The notes under the pieces: generated by a model
The model's input: the letters and a program-made list of their open reading frames with translations, nothing else
What the model was told of the DNA's origin: nothing
The model's database searches: none
Assembly (NCBI RefSeq): GCF_001949145.1
Contig: NW_019091409.1
Span: 281,200-345,199, forward strand
Direction of reading: 5' to 3'
DNA: 64,000 bases
Source of the DNA: Acanthaster planci
Taxonomy: Eukaryota; Echinodermata; Asteroidea; Valvatida; Acanthasteridae
Position numbers and translations under genes: made by a program
Part shown: in pieces, positions 26,701-38,700 of the stretch
How positions within the stretch are numbered: the stretch's first letter is position 1
How the letters are laid out: each line of letters opens with the position of its first letter

Positions 26701-29700
26701 TAAACATTTGGGAATCCCTTTCACGAGCCGTTTCTGTCTTTAACGAGGATAGTGAATGTCAGTGAGGTAATACTGGCCAGTCGGAATAAGGATTGACGTC
26801 ATTTTGTCTCGCATTAATCAATCCTCTTGAGTACAATTATAGACCATACTGATAGGTGTTTTTAAAAGACATTTGAAGGCAATTTTTTCCTACATTTTTA
26901 GAAATTATCTTTAACTTTAAAACTATTTCTTGTTTACTATATGCGCTTCTGTGACGAAATATTCTGATGGAAAACTTGATTTTTTTTTACAAATTCACTT
27001 CCTTCATATGTACATGTAGGTCCCTGAATAAAATGCATGGCTTTTTTTATCTTCTAATCTCATTTTTCAAAAGGCTCTAGTATCTTTGAATTTTAATCGC
27101 TCCTCCAAACGAGTCAGGGAACAATGTGGCTGGTCTTTCCAATTTAATATAGCCATTAAAAACTATGGAATCCATAAAGTTAGTTTGCGTTATTATGCAA
27201 TTGAGTAGTTTGAAGATACGCCAGGAATCGTCGGCAAGACTAAAATTTGATCATAAAAACCTCCTGACAAAGCCCCATTGAACTGACTTCTGTCGCGAGA
27301 AACCCAATTCATTTTGCTTTTAGCAAATTATGAAAGGGGCTCGCTGACTGAATTGAATTTGCATTCATATTAAGTGCTTTGATATGAGCCAATTTCATAT
27401 AAATTTTCTAAAAAAAGAAGAAAAAATTTTCTTAAAATGGGAGAGACGTACGTATCTGACCACGAGAGAGGCGAGGTGTACTCATCTTGAGTTCAGAGGA
27501 AAAAATATTACAAAAGGTATAATAGTCATTATAGGACTAGTCCTTTGTAGAGTCCTTTGAAAACAGCTAATGGACACTAAACTTCATAAGTCAATTCATT
27601 CTCTTAATTTATGAATGTGTTCTTTAACGAAGCGGCTTTGGAAGAGGCATTTATATAGCAAGGTGATGTGTGGCCCAAGAAAAGTTTTCTAAGTGACCGA
27701 AGGCATTGTTTTGGATGCAATATCATGTCAAGAAAACACAGAGACCTGCTTTTTGTAAACAATAACGCACACCACTCCAAGAAATAATGAAATTTCATTT
27801 GATTCAGCTCGTATATGATTAAGGGAAAAAAATGCATGTTTGAAAAGTATACCTTACAGGGAAAGAAACATTCCACGTTTCCTTTGGCCGCGTAGATTGT
27901 AAAATTGGTGTGGGGATTACTATTTGTTACTTCTGTCCCGAAATACACGTCAAATCTGTAGTTCTTATGCTCGTCGCTATTCCGTGACATTCGGTCTTCC
28001 CAATCTAATGTATGGACACTGAACATGTCTACATGAACGGTTACATTCTTCAATTGTCATCAAGTGCACACACAGACATTGCAGGGCAAACATTTTAAGA
28101 AAGCAATGCCATTTTGTCTCTCCCTGTGTAAACTCAAACAAACGGTAGAAAAACCAAGGAAAAATCCCCGGAAGAAGTGGAATTTGATTGGCAGAAAACG
28201 CCGAGTTGTATAGTGCCGAGTTCCTCAGAACTGTAAGGAAAACATTCGCGATTTGATACGTGCAAGATGATGACTCATGGGCTTTTTATTTGACAAGACA
28301 TCTGATATTTCTGATAAATTCCACATGACGAACTCACAGACGCCCAATGTCCTCTGTCTACCCTGTGCTTGCAGATGTCCTACTCCGCTGCGTCCTCTGC
28401 GCTCTCCAACAGGGTGGTGTTTCCATATTTCTACCGTACGTACATGCCCGACCCAATGCTCAACCGGGCCCGTATACGCCTTATCAAGGAGTTCGGCTGG
28501 CAGAGGGTAGCCACCATTCACGAGAATCAAGATCTCTTTTCTTTGGTAGGTGAATAGTTCGAAACACGTAGGTGAAGTTTCTACCCTAAAATGGCAAGTC
28601 AACCCATATTTTCGTGGAGACAAAAAAATAAAGCAGAATGTGCAGGAGAATGTTTCGGACTTCCCAACAAACAGAACGTATATTCAGTAGCACTCGAAAA
28701 GGGAGAACTATCCAAACAATCCCGATAAATATGCCGTTCTGATGTTATATTCTTCATGAACGGAATAATATTACAGATGTACATGTACATCTGTATCATG
28801 AACATCGCCCCCGTAAAGTGTCATATGGTGTCATCCCTCCCACTTTTCAAATTTCCATGGCTGGGCGAGTCATCCCCCCTAAAATTCCCCCTCTCCCCAT
28901 GCCCTTAATTTCTCTAAATTTACACCACTGACGTCACAAAAGGGAGACCGCTATTTCAGTAACAGCCGCCTGGTAAAGTCAATGCCACGTCTATTCCAGC
29001 GCGTTTGAAAAATTCAAAGAAAAATCAAGGATTTTGCTATCGCTCAGAGAGATTCTAAAAACATGACCTTCATTATGTCTGTGTATGCTATGTTCCTAAT
29101 TGTACGAATTACCTCCCCCTTCCCTTCACTGCAATTTGCTCCAATTTTTGGCTGTCTTCTTTTGTTGGCCTGTTACTTTGCGCTGAAATGTGCGTTGGAA
29201 GGGGGAAAACTCCATTATAAGTGCTGGAAACCATCCATGAAATGGAAACCTGTATCAAATGAACAATGAGTAATATTTCGTTGCTAAAAGTGTTATCTGC
29301 TAAAAGGAGTGGGCGTATTATTGGTTTGTATTCTCCGGAGCCTTTTACCATGGAAAAAAATCCTTAGATATTGATTGATATTACTTTAAATGTGATTCAG
29401 TAGATGTTTCAATAAAAGACTTAATAAAAGTTACCGAATTATCACATATAAATTTAAAACATGTTTTTATAAGAGCGCTGGATTCCTAATTATTTTGAGG
29501 TATTTCTATATACTTAACTATATTAAACCTTTATATATGTTTTCTATATCGCATTGCATACTGTTCATGCATTTTACCAAATGCATTAAACGAAATCACC
29601 GATGTGAGTAAATGTCGCTTTTGCACGCATTTATGATTTCCTACTATTTGCTCGCTCTTCAGTCTCTTGGAGGTCGACTTTTGTCCACAAATACCTTTTA

Positions 29701-32700
29701 AGAAATTCTCTTCAATAGAGAATGTATAGCAATCTCTCCTTCATCTGTAGGCCATCGATGATATGATCAATCTGTTGAAGGCAGACAATATCACTTTGAT
29801 TTCCTCGGAGTCATTTGATGAGGATCCCACCAACCAGGTTGCCAATCTCAAGGTAAGTTGGTTGCACAACGTGAACAATGCATTGTTTTGTTCCGGAAGT
29901 ATGGAATTATGTGGACAGCAGACAGTGTTTTCGTTCATATGAAGACTCAAATCGCATTATATAAAAAGCTGTCAATTTTGAACTGGAGCTTTCTGTTGTA
30001 AGGGATGCACGTTTTATAAAACGAATACGCTGGATTAGTGAGGCAGATCAGATCTTGCTACCGCATTATACATGTACCTGCATACGGATAGAACCACAAT
30101 TACACTGTGCCCGAGATGTTGGTGGTGTGTCACGCAGTTCATGTGAATAGTAATGATGTAATTATGGAGCAGTTTGGAGGGACTTGATATTCTAGACTTC
30201 ATAAGGCATGAGGTTTTCGTTAAAAAAATCCAATATTTGCCCCCAAATTTTGACGGGAGTCGGAAGCGCAGCACCGCTAGAAACTTATCATTGGCCGGCG
30301 TCAGTTGAAAGCCAAGTCTTTTACTGCTTTCCAAATTTTGTCAAAATAGAGTAAGAAGAGTGACTGCCTTTGACAAAACATTCTTTTCTTTTGAGCGAGT
30401 ATACACTACAAAAACTGGGGTGTTAAATTTAATACCCGCGGTGTTATCAGAAGACTACACCAACACTTTCCACTGGTGTTAAAATTTTAGTGTTATTTGG
30501 TCGTACTTGTAACACCTTCTAGTGCACTGTAACACTTATAGGTGTGCAAAGTAACATTATCAGTGTTAAAGTAACACCCTATGGTGTGGTCATCTGATAA
30601 CACCCAAAAGTGTTGATTTTAACAGCCGAGTTTTTACAGTGTACGGCGGTTTCTTCTGCATGCGAAAACCTCTTTGTAAAATACATTTTTGAAAGCAAAA
30701 TGTTATCAACTTATCTTAGCACTGCGCTGTCCACCCACGCTGGTGTCTTCTGTACTCAGAAAATGAATAAAAAATTGATGTATTCTAATGGCGGTGTACG
30801 TCAGTCAACTTTACTGCGAAACTCAATTTACCTCCAAAGATGATGAATAACTAAAAGCATAGCAGTGGTATCGCACTGAGATGAGATGTTGCTTGGTTGC
30901 AGCAGCTGAGGTTGACAACACAAACACTGCTGCTTCTTTCGTGTCTAGCTTCAAAATTCATCGTCCTTGGCTCATGTCACTTAATTATGAAAGGCTCATG
31001 AGTTGATAATAGTTTCCCATTTTGAAGCCTGCCAGTACCTCCACTATGATTAAACTGCCCACGAAGGAGGGTCTACTGCAGTGCCGTTTGGTAAAACAAA
31101 ATTGATTGCCAACCAATTTAACCTTAGAGTCATTTTTTCAGCGCAAATATGAACGAAATCTACGATCATCTTTTTATTGAAAGAACATTCTATTGAGTTT
31201 TTGTTTGCACATGTTTCTAACCAATAAGAGGCACGCCTTTAAAACTATCAACAAAAGACAGGATGATTCTTTTGCTTATTTTTGTCTATGAATTAAACAT
31301 GAAATTATTCTAATACTTGAAGTGTTGAACAAAATAATAATAAACGGAAAATAATAATTGATAATAGAAATCTCAACAAATCTAGGTGTGCCAAGTTAAA
31401 TGACGATTAAGTGCTATTCCCCTGAATAATATACACTTTCTGGTTTGGATGTGTTTACAAACGACTTTGAATGTCATTCAACAAAATTTCCTCCCTCTTT
31501 TCTGTCACTGTCGTATTTTTACCCACATTGGTTGGCCAGCCACGGCTGGCTGTCACCGAAGAAGCAAAAAATTGATGGGGGCATAATGTTAGTGTCGAGC
31601 GAAACCTTCATGGCACCAACCCGTGGTGGTATTTCAACTAACGTTGCCTCCCCCCCATCATAGGCAGTATGAGAGAGGTCTGTCGAATGAAATGAAATGA
31701 TTAAGAACTATCGAAAATTAGCAGCGTGTAAGCAAAAACGCTTGCATAGGCTACAAAATTAATTTTTTTTCTGACAACAGAATGAGAATGAAATGAAATG
31801 ATTAAGAACTATCGAAAATTAGCAGCGTGTAAGCAAAAACGCTTGCATAGGCTACAAAATTAATTTTTTTTTCTGACAACAGAATGAGAAACCTGTAATA
31901 AGACACCTGAGTTGATGTTTCCAAATTCGTGACAAGTCTCTGATGCTACATCTCTCCATAGGATTGTTATTTATGCCAATTTACTTTTAGAAATGTCAAC
32001 TTGGGCGTAAATCACAAAAGTATATTAACAATGCTATTTTGGTGGGGTGGTACTTCGACCTCCAGTCTCTGATCGCTTTAATTCGTGGCAGGTTGTTCTT
32101 ACGCAAAGTGAAATTGAAGAAAGAATCAAGTGCATTTCAAAGGAAAAGATGGAAATCTATGGACACTGCGTGTTTCATTCAGAGTCTTGGACTGAAATCT
32201 TGCCAATATTTACATGGATCACAGTTTCATTTAAATAATAGGCATTCTACATCAGTGCCGTTTGAAAAGTGCAAAGTTCAAATTATTCCAGATGGCAGTT
32301 GATACAATTTGAACAGGTCTACAATTGGTTCATATGCCGCCCAAGCAAGGACAGAAAAGAGTCCTTATTTTGGAATGTATTTTTTTTTTGATGTGGCAAC
32401 TCCAACTCCAACGCAGGGAGTAGGCCTACTTCCGAGGATGCACTGTTAGAAGATTTGGTGTGGTTCAGATTTAGCTTGGTATATCAATGTCGAAGTCAAT
32501 AAGGTGCATAGCTTTCATGTTTCTGAGGGTTAATAATTGCATTTTCCTACAGGCTCTCGATGCACGTATTATTATTGTCAACATGTATGAGAGCAAGGCA
32601 CGACGAGTCATGTGTGAGGTACGTAACTGTGGGATTCGTGTATTGCCTCCGAGTATCAAATTTGCATGGTATTCACGAAGACCCCAATTTCGATCATCTA

Positions 32701-35700
32701 ATGGGGCAGGCTGTCTGTCATTTTGTCAATATTGCTGATAGCCTTCAGAAAATTATCAGTGCGATCTTTGTATGCACCCGCTAATCATACGCAGCAGTGC
32801 AAGTGTAGGCTATTAGTGTGTATACGCACACACCTTACATACCTAGTGTGGACATTCTTTTTTTTCGGGGAGTTAAGAATAATCGAACTGGGAACACGAT
32901 TTTCAGCTGGCTTTTTGTACAAGGTTTCTTGGACCATTCCTCTTCCTTGACTCCGTACCCCGAAATGCCCCTAAACCTCTTTTTCAGAGAAGCGGAAACG
33001 TCCTGTGGACGTGTGTAAGTCCCCAGAACGTCTTCTTTTCCTGCCTCGCTTGGACATCTTTTGTTCACAAGTCCACACTAGGTATGTAAGATTAGCGCGA
33101 GCGCTCTGTCCATTCTGTGGCTATTGCTAGAAGGGCACGATGCTGCAGCACACCATATAGGTTTACAACGATGTAGCATTGGGTGCGATGCCGTTTCTCA
33201 TTATGATCACAGTGAAAACTCTTCGTGATTATAGGGTGTCATGCCAGGTGGACTAACTTGGTTACATTCAACTCCATGTATAGGATTAACCATGCCAGAC
33301 CCTTTTGCTACTAGTAGAACTTTCTTGACGAAATTCAGGTTCATTGCGAGTTTTTTTGTCGAAGTGAGCCGAGATATTAGACCTAGCCAGTGCCTGAAAC
33401 AAAAAGAGATCACAATTTTGTGACTTGCTAAAAATGGGCCTGATTTATTGCGCTCCACGAAATGCGTCACAGTAGCATAACGCGAACATAATCTCCATAA
33501 AAAACGACTTTAAATGAGCATACATGCATGTAGATGGTAATTTTCGGCAGTGGGCAGTTATTGTGTAAGTTATACATTCTACATATAAATCGTCATTTTT
33601 CTCATCAACTTGTTAATGACAAGGCTGCGAGGCAGGGTATGATTGGTCCTGGCTATGTGTGGTTTAATCTCGGCTGGTGGAGTTCCAGATGGTGGAAACT
33701 TGACGATCCGACGGTAAAGAAGTGCACGACAGCTGAGGTCAAACGCGCCGTGGAAAAGTCGCATTATATTGGTTTCGAGAGCACATTACTGGGGAAAGAT
33801 GACACCGTCACTGTGGCCGGAATTGTAAGAATCGAATTGTTTTGATTTCCTCTACCTCAGTGCAAGCTACATATGATTGAAACTAAACTGGAGAAAACTT
33901 ACCGTAACCAGTGCGAGAAATAGACTAGTATGCATGACTATAAGTCACTTATTTCAGCCGCAGTGAATGCTGCACGCTAGCTCCATTAACCCTAACCCTC
34001 CTCAATCCTTCGCCTGTTGGAGGACTGAGGAGTGTTAGGGTTAATGACACAAAGGACACCAAAGTTCCGTAAACACCACCGATTCACAGAAACAACACAC
34101 TACAAAATAACCAGCACTCCCTACTAATAAGTCCACTATTCACATAGGCCCTTATTTTAACAGGAGCAAAATCATTTTATTCAATGGCCCTTCTTAAAAC
34201 ATTAAAGGGCATTAAAGGGACTACTGTGTCAAAGAAATATTTCACTATGCAATAATTAACCTCATTTTCAAGTTTGCTTTTGCTATTTTTATCTGTATCT
34301 TGGGGCCTTTTGGGCTTTGTCACTTATGTAACTAAGCAAAAGCTTGCTTCAAATCCCGAGGTATAGCAACAGTGGTTTTAGTATGGAGAATTGAAGTTGC
34401 TATGTTCACGTGATTTTAAAGACCTCAGTGTACCAGATTTTATAAAAAAAATTTTAATTCGCAAAAGGCTTATTGGAGGCACTGAACCTTAATGTTGTAT
34501 TGATTTGTGCACAACAACTGCTAGAATTTTATACTTCGCCATCGCAAATTTCCATTTCCTTTGGAAATTTATTGTTGTATAAGTAAATGATGATAAGCCA
34601 GCGACCTTTTCTCAGAAGTGTTTTCCCAAGATCAAATTCTGGGTTCAAACTTTGTACATGAACGCATACGAACTGGATAATGTCTTCCTGCATTTACGTC
34701 ACACTAACAGCGCCATCACTTGTCTGGAAAAACTTGGTAAATTTTGCATATACAAATATTAACAGTGTACTTTACATTTCACTTATCTCCAAACGGTTTT
34801 CATAATGTACAAGAAGAGTTAAGACAAAAACAAAACGCGATTCTAAGAAAAACTGAGTGCCTTGAATCTTTAAGAAACTCATATTTTAAGATTTGGATTG
34901 GTTATTTGAACTTTTTTTCTGCAGACACCATTAGAATTTGATCTTGAGCTTCGAAGGAGGCTAACTTTGCCGGAAAACAGTCTGTACAACTACAACGGCA
35001 TTGCCAGTTTCGCCTACGATGCGGCCTGGGCACTTGCACTGGCACTGAATGAATCGGCAGAGGTGAGTTATCAACAGAATGTTGATTGGTTAAAAATTAA
35101 GACATGGTTCAAGGTCTGACAATGAAACTGTCTGTCCATAGGGAGAACGAGTATAAAAGCTATCAAGTTACCCACTTGGTCCATGATGTGGACTCCAAAC
35201 AAAAAGTGGAGGAATAACGCAAAAGTCAAATTCATCGCAGGTCGCTAAAAAAACAAGGTTCTCGACGTCCCAGTAGCTGAAAGACCTACATTCTCACTTA
35301 ATCAGTGAAATTTAAGAGGATATGAATGCGTGAAACTATGGGGAAAATTTCGGAAAACTATAAATATAACTAAAAACCTGAGTCACAAAACAGAATTAAC
35401 AATGTCCTTTTCTGCTGGATGACAAAGAGTTTGACGCTCGACATAGTTTGGGTGGCATTCTCAGATAAAGAAACAATGGTTCATTGAACTTGAAAAACGA
35501 ACAAGAGGACCTGTTTCTGGTGAACAACCTCACGTGTAGGAACATGAGTAAAGCAGTAAAATTCATTAATCAACGCCTACCAGTAGAAATACACAAATAA
35601 ATAGGAAACACAATCGAAGACAAAACAGCCCGTTATTTTGTACCCGGTCTTTTCCAAGGTCATGACACTTATCGTTAGCTCAATCCTAAAATTTCCTCGA

Positions 35701-38700
35701 GGGAAACAACATTACTGTTCAATACTGCAAGTTTATACGCAAGACTGTATTTTTTGTGCTGGACATTTTGAATGTGCGCAGTGGCGGATCCAGGATTTGT
35801 ACGAAAAGGCCCCCATACTCAAATGTAAGAGTGCGGTATTCCCCATCTGAAATCGGAGGTGATTAAATAACCAGTTGACAGCCGAAGAAATTGAAAAAGA
35901 ACAAGCCTCTTAAAAATTGGAAAAAAAATGACGGACTGGCCACCTGCTGTTTCCTCTGCGAGATGTTCCGAGGTCAAGCTTAGTGAATCAATGAATCGGT
36001 GTAGTGAATTATCCATAAAATGCCTCATTGAAACTTAACAACAAGTAAACAATTTGATTGGAGTCACACCTTCAGCATGATCTCAGACGTTGTGAAGAAA
36101 AATTTACAAACGTTATTTTGTGCAATGGTGGGATAAAACGCCCACCATCAGTGGGTGTGGCCCTTGTGGTGAATCGAGGGGGGGGTGTGGAAGCACAAAC
36201 GGGGACCGTTTTTTTCCGCTCCAGCGAAACAAGGATTTTTCATCATAGTAAGAAGAATTTAGCACCATCCGTCAGAATGGTTACATGTAAAAACAATCAT
36301 TATAACATTTGCCTCTTCACAAAAAAATCCCTCAAACTCCTCCCCAAAAATGGTTGGTTTCACTCTTGGGTGCTACACAGTGTACAGGCGTGTCATTGTA
36401 TGGACCTGTGCACAAAAGAAGTCCACATAATGCATGGTAGGATGGCGTTGTGTGGACTTGCACATGTCCACACAAGGTTTCCCCCTTTCTGGAAAAGGGG
36501 TTTAGAGGCATTTTGGGGTCGGGGTCGTAAAAGGAAGAGGAATAGTCAAGGAAACCTTGTACAAAAAACAGCCAAAGTTCTTGTTCCTGGTTGAAGAAAA
36601 ATGAGTATTTTCACAGAGTTTTCTTAACTGCACGAAAAAAAAGGAATGCCCACAGTAGGTACGTAACGGAAACATGTGTGATTGTACAGATGTAAGAAAC
36701 ACCTCCAGATTTTTTTGAAGGGGGCACCCAACCTATTTTCCAATCTGATGAACAAATATGAAAAGTCATCAGTGACATTCGGAACATTGGCGGACCTCTG
36801 TACATATGCCTCAATTCACTTCAGAAACGATATTGAATTTTTCGTCAGATTTTGAAGACGAAGAATTTTTCTGACGGAAGCTCACGTCGTCTGGAAGACT
36901 TTACCTATGATGACAACGAGATGAGTAAGGTGTTCTTCGATTCGTTACACGGGACAAAGTTCTACGGTACCTCGGTATGTCTCGATTTAAGTAACCACGA
37001 CCGCGAAATGTAGTCAGTTGCTTTAGATTAGATGTGGACTGAGACCCTGTGTTTGTTTTGTCGGCTGTTTGTAAAGTTTACATGTCAACCTAAATTCCTA
37101 TTTTTCAACAATACCGGGAAATTACACGTTTTAAGTGATAATGAACGGGAAATGTAACTGATTTTCTAGTTTAACGATTAACATTCAACGAACCAGTTCC
37201 ACCTTTTTTTAATGCATACAAAAAGTAGGTCTGTTTATTTCAATTGAAAAAAATGAACCTAAGTAGCCAAAGCAACAGCCGGTTACTCAGGACGAACACT
37301 AACAGTAGCAGTCACTGGCTCGATAACTAGAAAATGCTGAGGGATGTGAACAGGTGTTTAACCGCACAGGGAGGTTTTTCGCAACAAAGTGGTTTAAAAC
37401 TTAATGACTGTGCATGTTGTTTCTTGTCTGTAAATATCAATAGTTAAAGATAATGATGCATTCTTTTTCAATCCCCTTGTTTCTCATATGTTCCATTAAC
37501 ATCTACAATAATTGGACGATTCAAGCTTTAGGAACAAAGAAGAAGTTAGACATCTAAAATAACATAGTAACCGTTTTGTAAGTAATGACGGGTGGCACTC
37601 GTCAACTCCATTCCAAAGTCGGTCTGCTAATTTTAATTAATCTGTCGTCGCAGTCAAATTTATACTTATTACTTAAGGATTTTTAAATTTCATTTAGCCA
37701 AAGATGCCAGCAGGTGTGTAAACCTAACATTGCACTCTGTTAAAAAAAGTGCAGTGTTTCATGGGATAAACCTGGAGAGAAATCTGTAACAATGTAGTGC
37801 AGGCGACAGACAGACCAATCCTTCAGTCCTGCATTGTCACATAGGATAAACATTAGAGGCGTACACAACACAAGGACACTTCCATTCCCAAAGTAGACAG
37901 TGCAGCTTCCTTATATAGTTCTACTCTTAGCTTCCTTTTATATTGTCAGTTTTATCAAACAGTGAAAATATTTCGCACGATAGTATTGCTAAAGATTGAC
38001 AGTTGACTACATTTTAGGATATTGAAGGATACTGTTTATGACTGATTGTTTAGGCTATTGCAAAGTGTAAACTTTTCAGCCCCAAATAGAATTCAAAAAC
38101 TTAGAAAAGCTGTATAACTCTCATGGCATTTAGTCTCCTTTGTACAATGTCGTTGCACCATATAAATTTGTCAGCACCAAATGTCGCTGGAATTATCGGC
38201 ACTTCGGTGACTTTTTATTGTATTGGTGCATGCCAGTATTCCGTACAAACATTTTCAGCAAGCAAATTTTGGGGTTCACCTCTTGAACATAAAACCTAAC
38301 AGCATCTTCCCAGAATAGCAACAGCGCCGTCAGTTGTCTGGAAATTGAAGACGATTTTTAATGTTGAAAGAAGTACAATTTTCAGTGCAATCAGCCCTAA
38401 AAGGATGCCGAATAGTTCATTGAATTTGAGTAGACGGTTGGTTGTGTCGTATTGGAAAACGTATTGCTTGTCTCCTCATATATGAGCATTAGTGACTTGA
38501 AGGCTTCCCTGAAGCTAACAAACAATACGTTCTTTCAAATCACCACCCCCATCCCCCGAGATTTACGCCACTCTACATATTGTAAAGGCTAAACCCATTC
38601 AACTCCATCCTTCAGTCGGACTCAGAACCTCTATTACAATTTAAAAATATCATATATTATAGCTTGAAGTTAAATGAAAGTATGTTGTTAAATGATTGTG

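Noticed and set aside
33984-34046. Interstitial telomere
   Set aside because: Only one or two TTAGGG-like units per arm; better read as a small hairpin.
36058-36594. 178-codon open frame
   Set aside because: It runs into a MITE copy and lacks recognisable domains or splice context.
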